This document shows positions 1 to 8,700 of a stretch of DNA of 39,726 nucleotides, one piece after another. The translations under genes and the position numbers were made by a program. This DNA is from Alistipes senegalensis. Its GTDB lineage: Bacteria; Bacteroidota; Bacteroidia; Bacteroidales; Rikenellaceae. Numbering within the stretch: position 1 is the first letter of the stretch; every line of letters begins with the position of its first letter. The notes beneath the pieces were generated by a model that was not told the origin of the DNA, did not search any database, and saw nothing but the letters and a program-made list of their open reading frames with translations. The DNA is taken from the NCBI GenBank assembly GCA_023664045.1, contig JAMPGH010000001.1, positions 1,139,195-1,178,920 on the forward strand, written 5' to 3'.

Positions 1-764
1 GCACTCAACGATTCGAGCAGCAGGGCCAGCAGCTTGTTGTGCGTCGTCTGCAACGGTTCGGCGAGCTGGCAGGACAGCAGTCGGGTAAGCTCCTCTTCGG
101 TCGTGTCACGTTTGAAGATGCCGATTCGGTTGACGTGCCCGGTCGGTATGGTGATTTGGCGGTCGGTCAGGCGTGGGCAGAAATCAGTGGGTGTTGGGTC
201 GAAGCCGGTGCGGTGGCACTGGGCGGCACGGCGTTTCTCGGCATGAGCCAGCAATTCCGCTTCGCGCTCCTTTTGCTGTGCCGCCTCCGCCTGCCGATGC
301 CGGGTATAGTCGGCGATTTCGCTGACGGTTGTATGGACTTCGGTTAAGCGGGTCAGTACTTCGGTGGACGTTTGTGGGGTCGGGTAGCGGTTAAAAAGAT
401 ATTCGAACGTTTTGTCGATGCGGCGCTGCTCCTTGGCCGAGACCGAACCGTAGGCGAGCCAGCGGTCGTATTCCTGCTTTTTGTCGGCGAGGTATCGGTG
501 TGCTTTGGCGGCCGACAGCCCCCGATGTTCGATTTCGCACTCCATGTACGGAAGCGAAAAGCGGTTGTCTTTGAACCATTCGGCCACGAATGCCAGCCAA
601 CTCACGACGCTGACAATCCCATACGATACCCATGCTGCGGCCTGCCCTGCTCCGCCGAGCAGCCGGTTGTGAGCGTTTAATCGGGCTTGCATCTCCTGCA
701 ATCGCTCGCGGATTTTGCGGTTGGTGCGCCGGTGCGAGAGCCGTATGTATTCGGTGCGGGTCAT
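1..764 (-). CDS. Unknown protein, 3' end outside the window
   Basis: An uninterrupted minus-strand frame starts at ATG 764 and runs off the left edge, giving at least 254 residues. The start overlaps the RhuM stop codon as ATGA, so the two genes are translationally coupled. I do not recognise the family. The N-terminus is basic (MTRTEYIRLSHRRTNRKIRE). A hydrophobic segment near residues 44-60 (AAWVSYGIVSVVSWLAFVAE) could be one membrane helix. A charged, probably coiled-coil stretch rich in Ala, Gln and Glu follows around residues 160-180 (RQAEAAQQKEREAELLAHAE). No enzymatic motif is visible. Its place beside RhuM and an integrase remnant suggests cargo of a mobile element. The reading frame is well supported; the function is unknown. 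Confidence 0.6.
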   Translation of the reverse strand, partial: MTRTEYIRLSHRRTNRKIRERLQEMQARLNAHNRLLGGAGQAAAWVSYGIVSVVSWLAFVAEWFKDNRFSLPYMECEIEHRGLSAAKAHRYLADKKQEYDRWLAYGSVSAKEQRRIDKTFEYLFNRYPTPQTSTEVLTRLTEVHTTVSEIADYTRHRQAEAAQQKEREAELLAHAEKRRAAQCHRTGFDPTPTDFCPRLTDRQITIPTGHVNRIGIFKRDTTEEELTRLLSCQLAEPLQTTHNKLLALLLESLS

Positions 765-1756
765 GACTGGTGCTTGGCGGCGGCTTGCAGGTCGGCTTCG
801 AGTTCGGCAAGGCTTGCGCGGCGCTCCTCTTCGCGCAGACGGCCCTTGTAGGCGTCGAGCTGCTGGGCCGCGATGCTCTCGGCGACTTGACGGCTGATGC
901 GTCCGGCGTGTTCGAGCAGCTCGCGGCCGTTGATGACCAGAATGTCGTTCAGCTTCTTGATCCAGTCGGCCATATACATGGGCACCTGCCGCCGCGCCTG
1001 ACTTTCGGCGAATGCAAGGTATTGTTCGACCAGCAGGCCGAGGTCTTTCAGCTCCTCTTCGGTCAGGTAGTTCTTGGCCGTCGCGGCGTCGGATTTGGTG
1101 ATGCGGCGCGGATCGCTCTTGTCGCAAGAGGTCATGCCCATCATCGGCAGCCGGGCATTGGCGCGGTGGGCGACCAACTCGGCGGCTGTCTGACTGCTGA
1201 TGGCCCACAGCAGTTTGTTCTGCACGATTTTGAAGAATTCGATCGTCTTTTCGGCTTTCGGGTCGTAGTCGATGCTCGTCGTGTAGATGTCCTTGACCTT
1301 TTGGTAGAAGACTCGTTCCGAGAGGCGGATTTCGCGGATGCGCTCCTGCAATTCGTCGAAATAGTTCATCGATTTGCCCGACTTCATCCGCTCGTCGTTG
1401 AGCGCGAAGCCCTTGACGAGATATTCGCGCAGCACCTGCGTCGCCCAGATGCGGAACTGCGTGCCCTGATGCGATTTCACGCGGTAGCCGACCGAAATAA
1501 TGACGTCGAGGTTGTAGTAGTTCGTGTCGTAGCTTTTGCCGTCGGCGGCAGTTGTTGCAAATTTTGCAACAACTGAATTTTCGAACAATTCCTGCTCCTC
1601 GAAGATGTTCTTCAAATGACGCGAAATCACCGACTTGTTCCGGTCGAACAGTGTCGCCATCTGGTCTTGGGTCAGCCAGACGGTCTCTTTGCCCATGCGG
1701 ACGTCGATTTTGATGCTCCCGTCGGTCGAGCGGTATATCAACAGTTCGTTCTCCAT
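761..1756 (-). CDS. RhuM-family protein
   Basis: This 331-residue protein matches the Virulence_RhuM family, named after a Salmonella pathogenicity-island gene. The N-terminus has the typical opening (IYRSTDGSIKIDVRMGKETV), then a helix-turn-helix-like segment (WLTQDQMATLFDRNKSVISR, about residues 28-47). Next comes the conserved block ending in YNLDVIISVGYRVKSHQGTQ and FRIWATQVLREYLVKGF. The C-terminal third is charged and probably helical. The molecular function of RhuM is not established; such genes are common in accessory regions next to restriction, toxin or integrase genes. It lies 13 bases downstream of an integrase remnant and overlaps the next gene by four bases. A weak -7-like TATCTTTA lies just before the start. 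Confidence 0.88.
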   Translation of the reverse strand: MENELLIYRSTDGSIKIDVRMGKETVWLTQDQMATLFDRNKSVISRHLKNIFEEQELFENSVVAKFATTAADGKSYDTNYYNLDVIISVGYRVKSHQGTQFRIWATQVLREYLVKGFALNDERMKSGKSMNYFDELQERIREIRLSERVFYQKVKDIYTTSIDYDPKAEKTIEFFKIVQNKLLWAISSQTAAELVAHRANARLPMMGMTSCDKSDPRRITKSDAATAKNYLTEEELKDLGLLVEQYLAFAESQARRQVPMYMADWIKKLNDILVINGRELLEHAGRISRQVAESIAAQQLDAYKGRLREEERRASLAELEADLQAAAKHQS

Positions 1757-1769
1757 AGCATAAAGATAG

Positions 1770-1951
1770 TTATAATTCCGGAATCCGGTTCACTGCTTCG
1801 CGTTTCTTCTCGTCCATGATCTGCGCGTAGACCTGCGTCGTTTTCAGCTCGCGGTGTCCAAGGAGCTTCGACACAGTATAGATTTCGGTGCCGAGCGAGA
1901 GTTGCGACACGCGAATGTGTAGCGGCCGCAGTGGAACGTGATATGCTTTGT
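1770..1951 (-). pseudogene. Tyrosine recombinase (integrase) C-terminal remnant, frameshifted
   Basis: Minus-strand reading from 1951 gives KHITFHCGRYTFA, the conserved box II segment with the HxxR-type motif of tyrosine recombinases (usually K-H-I-T-F-H-C-x-R-H-T-F-A). The homology then jumps frame near 1910-1918 and continues as VSQLSLGTEIYTVSKLLGHR, then ELKTTQVYAQIMDEKKREAV, with the catalytic LLGH histidine and the nucleophilic Tyr in TTQVYAQI. It ends at a TAA at 1770-1772. Only about 60 codons remain, the usual His of RHTFA is Tyr, and the frame is broken, so the gene is dead. The truncated 5' side lies within about 5 bases of the mnmE stop codon. It is a scar of a mobile element that carried the two genes downstream. 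Confidence 0.8.
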
Positions 1952-1954
1952 GGA

Positions 1955-3307
1955 TTATTTACCCACACAGAATTTGGAGAAGATGTTGGCGAGGACTTCG
2001 TCGGGGATGATGGCGCCGCGGCCGGTGATGGAAGAGAGGGCGCGGCCGACGTCGCGGATCTCCTCGGCGAGCAGGTCGGAAGGCATGTTCGAGCGGAAGC
2101 TGCGGCGGGCGCGGTCGAGGGCGCTGCGGGCGTCGGAGAGTGCCTGGAAATGGCGGCTGCTGGAGACGATGGCATCGCCGTGAAAGAGCCCCTCGGTATC
2201 GATCGCGTTGCGGAGCGTACGGCACAAGAGGTCGACGCCCGCACCGGATCGGGCGGAGATGCCGAGGACCCCGTCGGGCAAGGCGGCGGAATCGAGCGTA
2301 TCGATCTTGTTGACCGCGGTCAGCAAGGTTTGGTCTTCGCGCACGGGGAATTCGGGAGCGGGAATGCCGCGGGCGATCGCTGCGGCGTCGACCAAGTAGA
2401 TGACGATCCGGGCCCGGGCGATGCTTTTCATCGTACGCTCGATGCCCATGCGTTCGAGCCGGTCGTCCGTGGCGCGGATGCCGGCCGTGTCGAGGAAACG
2501 GAAGCGGACGCCGTCGATGTTGGCGATCTCCTCGATCACGTCGCGCGTAGTCCCGGCGATCTCCGAGACCATCGCCCGGTCGTCCTGCAACAGTCGGTTC
2601 AGCAAAGTCGACTTGCCGACGTTCGGGGCGCCGACGATCGCGACGGGAACTCCTTCCCGGATCGCATTGCCGAGCGAAAACGAACGTTGCAGCGCTTCGA
2701 TTTCGGTGTCTATATGTTCCAGTGTGGTTTGCAGCTCGCGGCGGTCGGCGAACTCCACGTCCTCCTCCGAGAAATCGAGCTCCAGTTCCAACAACGATGT
2801 GAGATCGAGCAACTTGGCCCGCAATGTTTCGAGCGTGTGCGAATAACCTCCGCGTATCTGGTTGATAGCCAGTGCATGGGAAGCCTGCGACGAGGAGGCG
2901 ATCAGATCGGCGACCGCCTCGGCCTGCGAGAGGTCGAGTTTCCCGGCCAGATAGGCCCGGACGGTGAACTCTCCCGGCTCGGCCATGCGGGCGCCGGCGG
3001 CCTGTGCGAGACGCAGGATTTCGGAGACGATGTAAGAGGAGCCGTGGCAGGAGATCTCGACCGCGTTTTCGCCGGTATAGGAGTGCGGGGCGCGGAATAC
3101 CGTAGCGAGGACTTCGTCCACGGTGCGTTCGCCCTCCATGATACGTCCGAAATGGACGGTATAGCCTGCAGCGTCGGCGAGCGGCGCAGTACCCCGGAAG
3201 ATGCGGTCGGCGATGCAGAGTGCCTCGTCGCCGCTCAGCCGGACGACGGCGATCGCCCCGCCCGCGGCCGTGGCGGGGGCCACGATGGTCTCCTGATCGC
3301 AGGTCAT
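1955..3307 (-). CDS. mnmE: tRNA uridine-5-carboxymethylaminomethyl modification GTPase MnmE
   Basis: The 450-residue protein is full length for MnmE (TrmE/ThdF). With MnmG it modifies the wobble uridine of certain tRNAs in the cytoplasm. The N-terminal folate-binding domain begins TIVAPATAAGGAIAVVRLSG. The GTPase domain is inserted in the helical domain: P-loop GAPNVGKSTLLN, the EIAGTTRD switch I segment, DTAGIR and NKID. The C-terminus ends in the conserved CVGK with the functional Cys447. It is the last gene of the parA-parB-DUF5683-mltD-mnmE run, starting 10 bases after mltD. Its 3' end directly abuts an integrase remnant. Confidence 0.98.
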   Translation of the reverse strand: MTCDQETIVAPATAAGGAIAVVRLSGDEALCIADRIFRGTAPLADAAGYTVHFGRIMEGERTVDEVLATVFRAPHSYTGENAVEISCHGSSYIVSEILRLAQAAGARMAEPGEFTVRAYLAGKLDLSQAEAVADLIASSSQASHALAINQIRGGYSHTLETLRAKLLDLTSLLELELDFSEEDVEFADRRELQTTLEHIDTEIEALQRSFSLGNAIREGVPVAIVGAPNVGKSTLLNRLLQDDRAMVSEIAGTTRDVIEEIANIDGVRFRFLDTAGIRATDDRLERMGIERTMKSIARARIVIYLVDAAAIARGIPAPEFPVREDQTLLTAVNKIDTLDSAALPDGVLGISARSGAGVDLLCRTLRNAIDTEGLFHGDAIVSSSRHFQALSDARSALDRARRSFRSNMPSDLLAEEIRDVGRALSSITGRGAIIPDEVLANIFSKFCVGK

Positions 3308-3317
3308 GGCAGCGACG

Positions 3318-4694
3318 TTAGCGGCGTTCGATGCGGAGTTTCTGGCCGATGCGCAGCTTGTTGGCGTTCTTGAGTTTGTTCCAGCGCATCAGCTGGGCCG
3401 TGGTAACGTGGTATTTGCGGGCGATGGCACCCAGCGTCTCGCCGTTTCGGACCGTATGGATGGTGATGTACTCCATGCGCTTGCGGTCGATATTGGCCGG
3501 GTTGATGTACTCCTTGAGGTACATCGAGTCCTTCGCCATGATTTCCTGTTCGCGGGCGATATACTGGGCGATGTTGCGCTGGGGCAGTACGAGTGTGTAG
3601 GTTTTGGTGGTCGCCGGAATGATGTCGAGCTTGTACTGCGGATTGAGCTGCCGCAGCGTCTCCATCGGGATGTCGATGGTCGAAGCCACCTGTTCGAGGT
3701 GCATCAGCCGGTTGACGCGGATCGTGTCGACCGAGAGCGGAATGGGCGCGGCGACGGGCTCGATGCCGTGGTTGCGGTGGTAGGAGTAGGCATAGGAGGC
3801 GCCGATGAATGCCGGGACGTAGCCCCGGGTTTCGCGCGGCAGGTAGTCGTAGATGTCCCAGAACGAACGGCTCTCGCCGCCGGCGCGGGCCAGCGCCTTG
3901 TTGACGTTGCCGGGACCGCAGTTGTAGGCGGCGATCGCCAGCGACCACTCCTTGTAGATGCTGTAGAGGTCTTTCAGGTAGCGGCAGGCGGCTTTCGTGG
4001 AGAGGATCGGGTCGCAGCGTTCGTCGACCAGCGAGTTGACCTCCAGACCGTAGTTGCGGCCCGTGGAGGGCATGAACTGCCACAGCCCGACGGCCCCCGC
4101 GTGCGAGACGGCCGTGGCCGTGAGGGCCGATTCGATGATCGGCAGGGCCCGCAGCTCGACGGGCAGCCCCTCCTTGATGAGTTCGTCCTCGATGAGCGGG
4201 AAGTAGTACTGCGACATGCCGAGAATGCGGCCGATGGTGCTGCGTCCGGGTTCGACGTAGCGGTTGATGTATCCGCGGACGATGTCGTTGTAGGGCAGCT
4301 GGATGGGCGAGGCGAGGGCCCGCAGCCGCTTGGAATAGACCGAGTCGGGGACGTCGCTGCCGGGTGCCGAGTCGAGGCGGACGTAGGTTTCGAAGAAGTC
4401 GCGGAATGCGGCGATCCGCTGGCGCTCGCGCCACTCGGCGACCAGCGAGTCGGCCTGCTCGGCCGTGAGCTCCAGCACCAGCTCTTCGATCTCCTCGATT
4501 TCGGGCTTGGCTTCCTCGTCGATCTCCTCGGGGAGCAGGGTCGGTTCCTCCTGCCCGGCAGGAAGCGGTTCCGGTTCCGCGGGTTGCGCTTCGTCGGTCG
4601 GCGCCGGGGTTCGGGACGCGCGCGGTTTGCGGTCGAGAGCCGTCGCGGAAAGGGTCAGCGAGAATAGCAGCAGCAGGGCAGTCAGTCTTTTCAT
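3318..4694 (-). CDS. mltD: MltD-like membrane-bound lytic murein transglycosylase with LysM domain
   Basis: This 458-residue exported enzyme cleaves peptidoglycan glycan strands. It starts with a signal peptide (MKRLTALLLLFSLTLSATAL) and an acidic, proline-rich linker (residues about 30-75). The SLT catalytic domain has ALPIIESALTATAVSHAGAV with catalytic Glu188, then GLWQFMPSTGRNYGL and AIAAYNCGPGNVNKAL. A C-terminal LysM module (HTVRNGETLGAIARKY to GQKLRIERR) binds peptidoglycan. A second weaker LysM-like region lies before it (about residues 325-390). The start 4694 puts the signal peptide at the N-terminus and leaves two bases after the DUF5683 stop codon. The order parA-parB-DUF5683-mltD is common in Bacteroidales. 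Confidence 0.95.
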   Translation of the reverse strand: MKRLTALLLLFSLTLSATALDRKPRASRTPAPTDEAQPAEPEPLPAGQEEPTLLPEEIDEEAKPEIEEIEELVLELTAEQADSLVAEWRERQRIAAFRDFFETYVRLDSAPGSDVPDSVYSKRLRALASPIQLPYNDIVRGYINRYVEPGRSTIGRILGMSQYYFPLIEDELIKEGLPVELRALPIIESALTATAVSHAGAVGLWQFMPSTGRNYGLEVNSLVDERCDPILSTKAACRYLKDLYSIYKEWSLAIAAYNCGPGNVNKALARAGGESRSFWDIYDYLPRETRGYVPAFIGASYAYSYHRNHGIEPVAAPIPLSVDTIRVNRLMHLEQVASTIDIPMETLRQLNPQYKLDIIPATTKTYTLVLPQRNIAQYIAREQEIMAKDSMYLKEYINPANIDRKRMEYITIHTVRNGETLGAIARKYHVTTAQLMRWNKLKNANKLRIGQKLRIERR

Positions 4695-4696
4695 AT

Positions 4697-5872
4697 TCAG
4701 AAATTGAAACTCATGTTGAATCCGAAGACGGGGCGGTTGCCTCCGGCCGTGGGGACGTAGGTGTAGTCCACCAGCGGTTCGAGGTTCATCGACAGGTCGT
4801 CGGATATGTCGTAGTCCTTGAGGTGGGCGTCGACGTGGGCGTCGACGATCTGCAGCACGTATAGCGCCCCGGCGATGATGATGCAGAGGTCGCGGTTGCG
4901 GCGGTAGTTGTTGCGCAGGTTGAGGATGTAGGAGGCGGCGTAGCGGCCGTGGAACTCGTCGGTCGGGCCGTCGGGGTATTTGTCGGGATGGGCCTCGTAG
5001 TCGCTCAGCAACGTGTAGGCTTTTTTGAAACGCTGGTAGCCGCGGTTGTTCCAGTCGATGCAATAGATCATCGAGGCGAAGCCGCCGATGACGAACGGCA
5101 CCTTCCAGTAGCTTTTGTTGTAGATCTGTCCTGCGCCCGGGAAGATGCAGGCCAGCGTGGTGGCTTTCTTGACGTCGGAGACGTCGTTGGTGGAGTAGTT
5201 GATCGCGACGTCGCCGATGAAGTAGACGTAGGAGGCGATCGTGGCGCCGAGATAGATCTGGCGGCGGGTGTTGCTGCGGATCATCTTCGCCTGCAGGGCG
5301 TCGAGCTCGGGCGTGCGGGTCAGGCTGCGGTCGGTGTAGGCGTCGTAGCGGCGCTTGAGCGGCCGGTAGGTCTTGTTCTCGTGGATGAAGAGCGCCAGAC
5401 CCGCACCCACGGTGCCGTAGAGGATCGGGAGCTTCCAGTACTGTTTGTTGTAGATCTGTCCGTAGCCGGGGAGGACGGTGGAGAGCCACGCCACTTTGGA
5501 GAGCGACATCGAGTCGCTCATGAACCATCCTTTGCGGAAGGTGCGGCGGGCGGCGGTGTCGGCCGGTGCGAACTCCCCGCCCCGGGCCAGCCGGACGGCC
5601 GAGATGGAGTCGAGGGTGGAGATGTCGTCGGTGCGCAGTTCGGAGAAGCGGATCGAGTCGGCGCGGAATTCGGCGTCGAGGAGCGAGTCGAGCGAAGCCG
5701 CGAACTCGGCCTCCCGCAGCGAGTCGGCCTGCATGCGCAGCGAATCCGGCCGGGGAACCATACCGCCCCGCACGACGGTGCGGGCACCCCGGCGCAGCTG
5801 GGCGTCGGCGGGCATCCACACGGCCGCGGCGGCCAGCAGGAACAGCACTCGGAACCGGATCCCTCTCATCAT
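4697..5872 (-). CDS. DUF5683 domain protein
   Basis: A 391-residue envelope protein with a signal peptide (MMRGIRFRVLFLLAAAAVWM then PADAQ) and a Ser/Asp-rich region of repeated DSL motifs (residues 40-100). The DUF5683 signature occurs twice: LPGYGQIYNKQYWKLPILYG and FPGAGQIYNKSYWKVPFVIG, each leading into a hydrophobic helix. The end (FGFNMSFNF) has the alternating aromatic C-terminus of outer-membrane beta-barrel-like proteins. The function of the family is unknown. It is three bases from parB upstream and two bases from mltD downstream, so it is co-transcribed. ATG 5869 is an equally possible start. Confidence 0.93.
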   Translation of the reverse strand: MMRGIRFRVLFLLAAAAVWMPADAQLRRGARTVVRGGMVPRPDSLRMQADSLREAEFAASLDSLLDAEFRADSIRFSELRTDDISTLDSISAVRLARGGEFAPADTAARRTFRKGWFMSDSMSLSKVAWLSTVLPGYGQIYNKQYWKLPILYGTVGAGLALFIHENKTYRPLKRRYDAYTDRSLTRTPELDALQAKMIRSNTRRQIYLGATIASYVYFIGDVAINYSTNDVSDVKKATTLACIFPGAGQIYNKSYWKVPFVIGGFASMIYCIDWNNRGYQRFKKAYTLLSDYEAHPDKYPDGPTDEFHGRYAASYILNLRNNYRRNRDLCIIIAGALYVLQIVDAHVDAHLKDYDISDDLSMNLEPLVDYTYVPTAGGNRPVFGFNMSFNF

Positions 5873-5875
5873 CGC

Positions 5876-6745
5876 TCAGGAACGGGCGGCGAAGCGTTCG
5901 ATGAAACGTTCGATGTCCTTGTCGTCGGCGAAGCCGATGGTGATCTTGCCGCCGCCGTTCTTCGAGCGTTTGATGGAGATCTCCTGCGAGAAGAACTTTT
6001 CGAGCTGCTCGACCAGCCGCGAGTAGCTTTCGGGGTACTCCTCGTCCTCGGAGGCAGGTGCCGAGGGGGCGGGCTGCCGGGTTGCGGTGCGGACCAGCTC
6101 TTCGGCCTGACGCACGGAGAGCGACTTTCTGACGCACTTTTTCAACAGGCGGAGCTGCTCCTCGGCGGGCGCGCCGGCGATGGCTTTGGCATGGCCCATC
6201 GAGATCAAGCCCTCCTTGAGGGCGAGCTGCACTTCGTCGGGGAGCTTGAGCAGCCGCAGGTAGTTCGAGACCGACGAACGTTTCTTGCCGACCTTTTCGG
6301 AGAGGGCGTCCTGCGTGAGGTGGCATTCGTCGATGAGCCGCTGCATGCCCAGCGCGATTTCGATGGCGTTGAGGTCCTGACGCTGGATGTTCTCGACCAG
6401 AGCCATCGCGTGGAGATTTTCGTCGTCGACCTCGCGGATGTAGGCGGGAAGCACCTCCAGATCGGCCCGCTGCGCGGCGCGCCAGCGACGTTCGCCGCTG
6501 ATGATGATGTATTTGCCGTTGTCGGCCTTCTTGACCGTGATGGGCTGGATGACGCCCAGCTGGCGGATCGAGTCGGCCAGCTCGTCGAGCGCCTCCTCGT
6601 CGAACTGCGTGCGCGGCTGCGTGGGGTTGGGGATGATCTCGGCGATGCCGATTTCGGCCATCCGGCTCATGGGCTTGAGCTTGGCGTCGAGTGCGTCGGC
6701 GCCGAAAATGGCGTCCAGACCGCGGCCTAATGCCTTCTGTTTCAT
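5876..6745 (-). CDS. parB: Chromosome-partitioning protein ParB (Spo0J)
   Basis: 289-residue DNA-binding CTPase-type partition protein. The N-terminal Arg-rich arm (KALGRGLDAIFG) is the ParA-stimulating element seen in ParB families. The ParB/Srx domain carries GERRWRAAQRA and NLHAMALVENIQRQDLNAIE. The KorB-like helix-turn-helix (LSEKVGKKRSSVSNYLRLLK) recognises parS. The C-terminal dimerisation region is LVEQLEKFFSQEISIKRSKN. It lies 13 bases after parA on the same strand. I did not see a canonical parS palindrome in the window, though I cannot scan exhaustively. Confidence 0.97.
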   Translation of the reverse strand: MKQKALGRGLDAIFGADALDAKLKPMSRMAEIGIAEIIPNPTQPRTQFDEEALDELADSIRQLGVIQPITVKKADNGKYIIISGERRWRAAQRADLEVLPAYIREVDDENLHAMALVENIQRQDLNAIEIALGMQRLIDECHLTQDALSEKVGKKRSSVSNYLRLLKLPDEVQLALKEGLISMGHAKAIAGAPAEEQLRLLKKCVRKSLSVRQAEELVRTATRQPAPSAPASEDEEYPESYSRLVEQLEKFFSQEISIKRSKNGGGKITIGFADDKDIERFIERFAARS

Positions 6746-6758
6746 CGTGCGTCGTTAT

Positions 6759-7523
6759 TTAGTTCGTGCGGTTGCGTTTGAGAAATTCCCGTGCCAGAGC
6801 GAGGTAGTTTTCCGAACCGATGGCTGCGGCGTCGTAGAGCATGACGGGTTTTCCGTGCGAGGGAGCCTCGCCCAAGCGGATGTTGCGCTGGATGATCGTG
6901 TCGTAGGTCAGCTCGCCGAAATGCTCGCGCACCTCGGTAACCACCTGATTGTTCAACCGGTTGCGCATGTACATCGTCAGCAGGAAACCCTCGATTTCGA
7001 GCCCGGGGTTGAGCGAACTCTTGACCTTGCGGATCGTGGCCAGCAGCTTCGAGAGACCTTCGAGCGCCAGGTATTCGCACTGCACGGGGATCAGCACCGT
7101 GTCGGAAGCCGTGAGGATGTTGACCGTCGTGTAGCCCAGCGAGGGCGAGCAGTCGATGAAGATGTAGTCGAAGCGCTCGCGCACGGAGTCGACGATGCGC
7201 TTGACGACGCGGTGGGCGTCCTCCATCTTGGGCAGCTCGGCATCGGCGGCCACCAGATCGATCGACGAGGGCAGCAGCCACAGGTTCTTCACGTCGGGAC
7301 TCTCGAGCAGCACTTCCGACGGCAGCTTCGCACCCGAGATACATTCGTAGATTCCCTCCAGATTGATGTCGAAACCCAGTCCCGAGGTGGCGTTGGCCTG
7401 AGGGTCGGCGTCGAGCAGCAGCACCTTCTTTCCCAGCAGGGCCAGCGAAGCGGCCAGATTGATGGCCGTGGTGGTCTTGCCCACGCCGCCCTTCTGATTG
7501 GCCAGTGCGATAACTTTTGTCAT
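6759..7523 (-). CDS. parA: Chromosome-partitioning ATPase ParA (Soj)
   Basis: 254-residue deviant-Walker ATPase of the ParA/MinD family that works with ParB in origin segregation. The N-terminus has [20 protein letters not shown], with the signature Lys pair in KGGVGKTT. The DADPQANAT motif and the [13 protein letters not shown] Walker B region follow. The start at 7523 gives the canonical ParA beginning; an upstream in-frame ATG at 7550 would add nine residues overlapping the promoter, so I prefer 7523. It is first in the operon, with a matching promoter 25 bases upstream. Confidence 0.97.
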   Translation of the reverse strand: MTKVIALANQKGGVGKTTTAINLAASLALLGKKVLLLDADPQANATSGLGFDINLEGIYECISGAKLPSEVLLESPDVKNLWLLPSSIDLVAADAELPKMEDAHRVVKRIVDSVRERFDYIFIDCSPSLGYTTVNILTASDTVLIPVQCEYLALEGLSKLLATIRKVKSSLNPGLEIEGFLLTMYMRNRLNNQVVTEVREHFGELTYDTIIQRNIRLGEAPSHGKPVMLYDAAAIGSENYLALAREFLKRNRTN

Positions 7524-7547
7524 AGTTCCGATGGGTTTATAAGCGGA

Positions 7548-7579
7548 CAAATTTAGTGAAATTAAATCGAAATCCGCAA
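7548..7579 (-). promoter_or_regulatory. Bacteroidetes-type promoter of parA operon
   Basis: On the minus strand a -33 TTG (7577-7579), a 21-base spacer and a -7 TAAATTTG (7548-7555) match the TTTG/TAnnTTTG consensus. Transcription would start about 20 bases before the parA ATG at 7523. Confidence 0.7.
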
Positions 7580-7597
7580 TCGTTGCCGAAAATTGAT

Positions 7598-7605
7598 TAC
7601 CTTTG
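7598..7605 (+). promoter_or_regulatory. -7 box of CPBP protease gene
   Basis: TACCTTTG matches TAnnTTTG and lies 30 bases before ATG 7636. I see no good -33 box at the right spacing, so only the -7 element is supported. It is divergent from the parA promoter. Confidence 0.5.
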
Positions 7606-7635
7606 ACGGTTCAAAGAATTGATACAGCCTATCGT

Positions 7636-8643
7636 ATGACGGATAAAAATCGAACGGAGCCGGCCGGCGGGCCGCTCTCCGAAGTGCGGACCGAAGAGGC
7701 GGCGGGGAGCGAAATACGGGCCGCAGAACAGCCGGCGCCCGGGGTGCCGGCCGGGGAGCCGTCGGCTTTCGGCGGGGAGACTGCGGTGCCGACGGCCGGG
7801 AAGCAGCCGCTGTCGGAACCCGGAGCCGTGCCGGTGCGCAGGCCTTTTCCCACGGCCGGCGACCTTTTCGCCATGCTGGGCATCGTGTTGGGCATGCAGA
7901 TCGTGGCCGGGCTGGTGCTCTCCGTGGTGCTGACCCTCAAGGGGTGGTCGCCGCTGACCGAACGGCAGCAGGGGATCGTTACGGCGATCTCCTACGTATC
8001 GGCGATGCTGCCGGCCTATCTGCTGGTGCTGTGGTATCGCCGGGCCCGCGGCGGCCGGGGATCCGTCGGGCACTTCTCCGCCCGCGGACTGAATCCGGTG
8101 CTGCTGTCGTGGGGCTTCCTTTTCGTGATGGCGACGGGCGTGGTCTGCGAACCGCTGCTGGCCCTGCTGCCCGCGCCGCCCGATATTCCTTACGGCCGGG
8201 GCGTTTGGGCGGCGCTGACACTCATCGTCGCTGCGCCGGTGCTCGAAGAACTGCTGTGCCGCGGCGTGGTGCTCGAAGCGCTGCGTTCGCGGTTCGGCAT
8301 GGTGGCGGCCTGGCTGGTGTCGTCGCTCTTCTTCGGCGTGATGCACGTGCATCCCATGCTGGTGGTCAATGCGCTGATAATCGGCCTGATTCTCGGCTAC
8401 ATCTACATCGCCTCCGGGTCGCTGTGGGCATCGATGGCGCTTCATGCGTTCAATAATGCGGTGGCCTATCTGATGCTGATCTCGGGGCGGGAAGGCCTGC
8501 TGCTCTCCGAAATGATCGACGATCCGCGGCTCTATCGGATTATTTATATAGGTGCGCTCTTCGTAACGTGCTTTTCGGCATGGATGGTGTGGCGGAAGCT
8601 GCGCCGCCTGAAATCCGAATCGGAAAATGAAGTGGCGGAGTAA
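7636..8643 (+). CDS. CPBP family intramembrane metalloprotease
   Basis: 335-residue membrane protein of the CPBP/Abi family (Rce1-like intramembrane glutamic proteases). The first 70 residues are a low-complexity Pro/Ala/Glu/Gly-rich cytoplasmic tail. Several hydrophobic helices follow (from FAMLGIVLGMQIVAGLVLSV). The catalytic motifs are present: EELLCRG (EExxxR), FFGVMHVHP (FxxxH) and ALHAFNN (HxxxN/D-like). The substrate is unknown; members process prenylated or signal peptides in other organisms. I chose ATG 7636 because a -7 promoter box lies upstream and an extended frame would start inside that box. It stands alone between parA and the PpiC operon. Confidence 0.92.
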   Translation: MTDKNRTEPAGGPLSEVRTEEAAGSEIRAAEQPAPGVPAGEPSAFGGETAVPTAGKQPLSEPGAVPVRRPFPTAGDLFAMLGIVLGMQIVAGLVLSVVLTLKGWSPLTERQQGIVTAISYVSAMLPAYLLVLWYRRARGGRGSVGHFSARGLNPVLLSWGFLFVMATGVVCEPLLALLPAPPDIPYGRGVWAALTLIVAAPVLEELLCRGVVLEALRSRFGMVAAWLVSSLFFGVMHVHPMLVVNALIIGLILGYIYIASGSLWASMALHAFNNAVAYLMLISGREGLLLSEMIDDPRLYRIIYIGALFVTCFSAWMVWRKLRRLKSESENEVAE

Positions 8644-8683
8644 TAATCGGAAACCTTTCTGCGTTAGTTTCCAGTAAAAAAAC

Positions 8684-8691
8684 TATCTTTG
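8684..8691 (+). promoter_or_regulatory. -7 box of PpiC-SurA-LptA operon
   Basis: TATCTTTG is a full match to TAnnTTTG. It ends nine bases before ATG 8701, so the 5' leader should be only about five bases. No convincing -33 box is visible. Confidence 0.6.
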
Positions 8692-8700
8692 CGTGTGAAA

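Noticed and set aside
1931-3373. Long plus-strand frame opposite mnmE, and similar long frames opposite mltD, parB, TolC, IorA and cas9
   Set aside because: High GC leaves long antisense frames open. The minus-strand products are clear family members; the antisense ones have odd composition and no homology.
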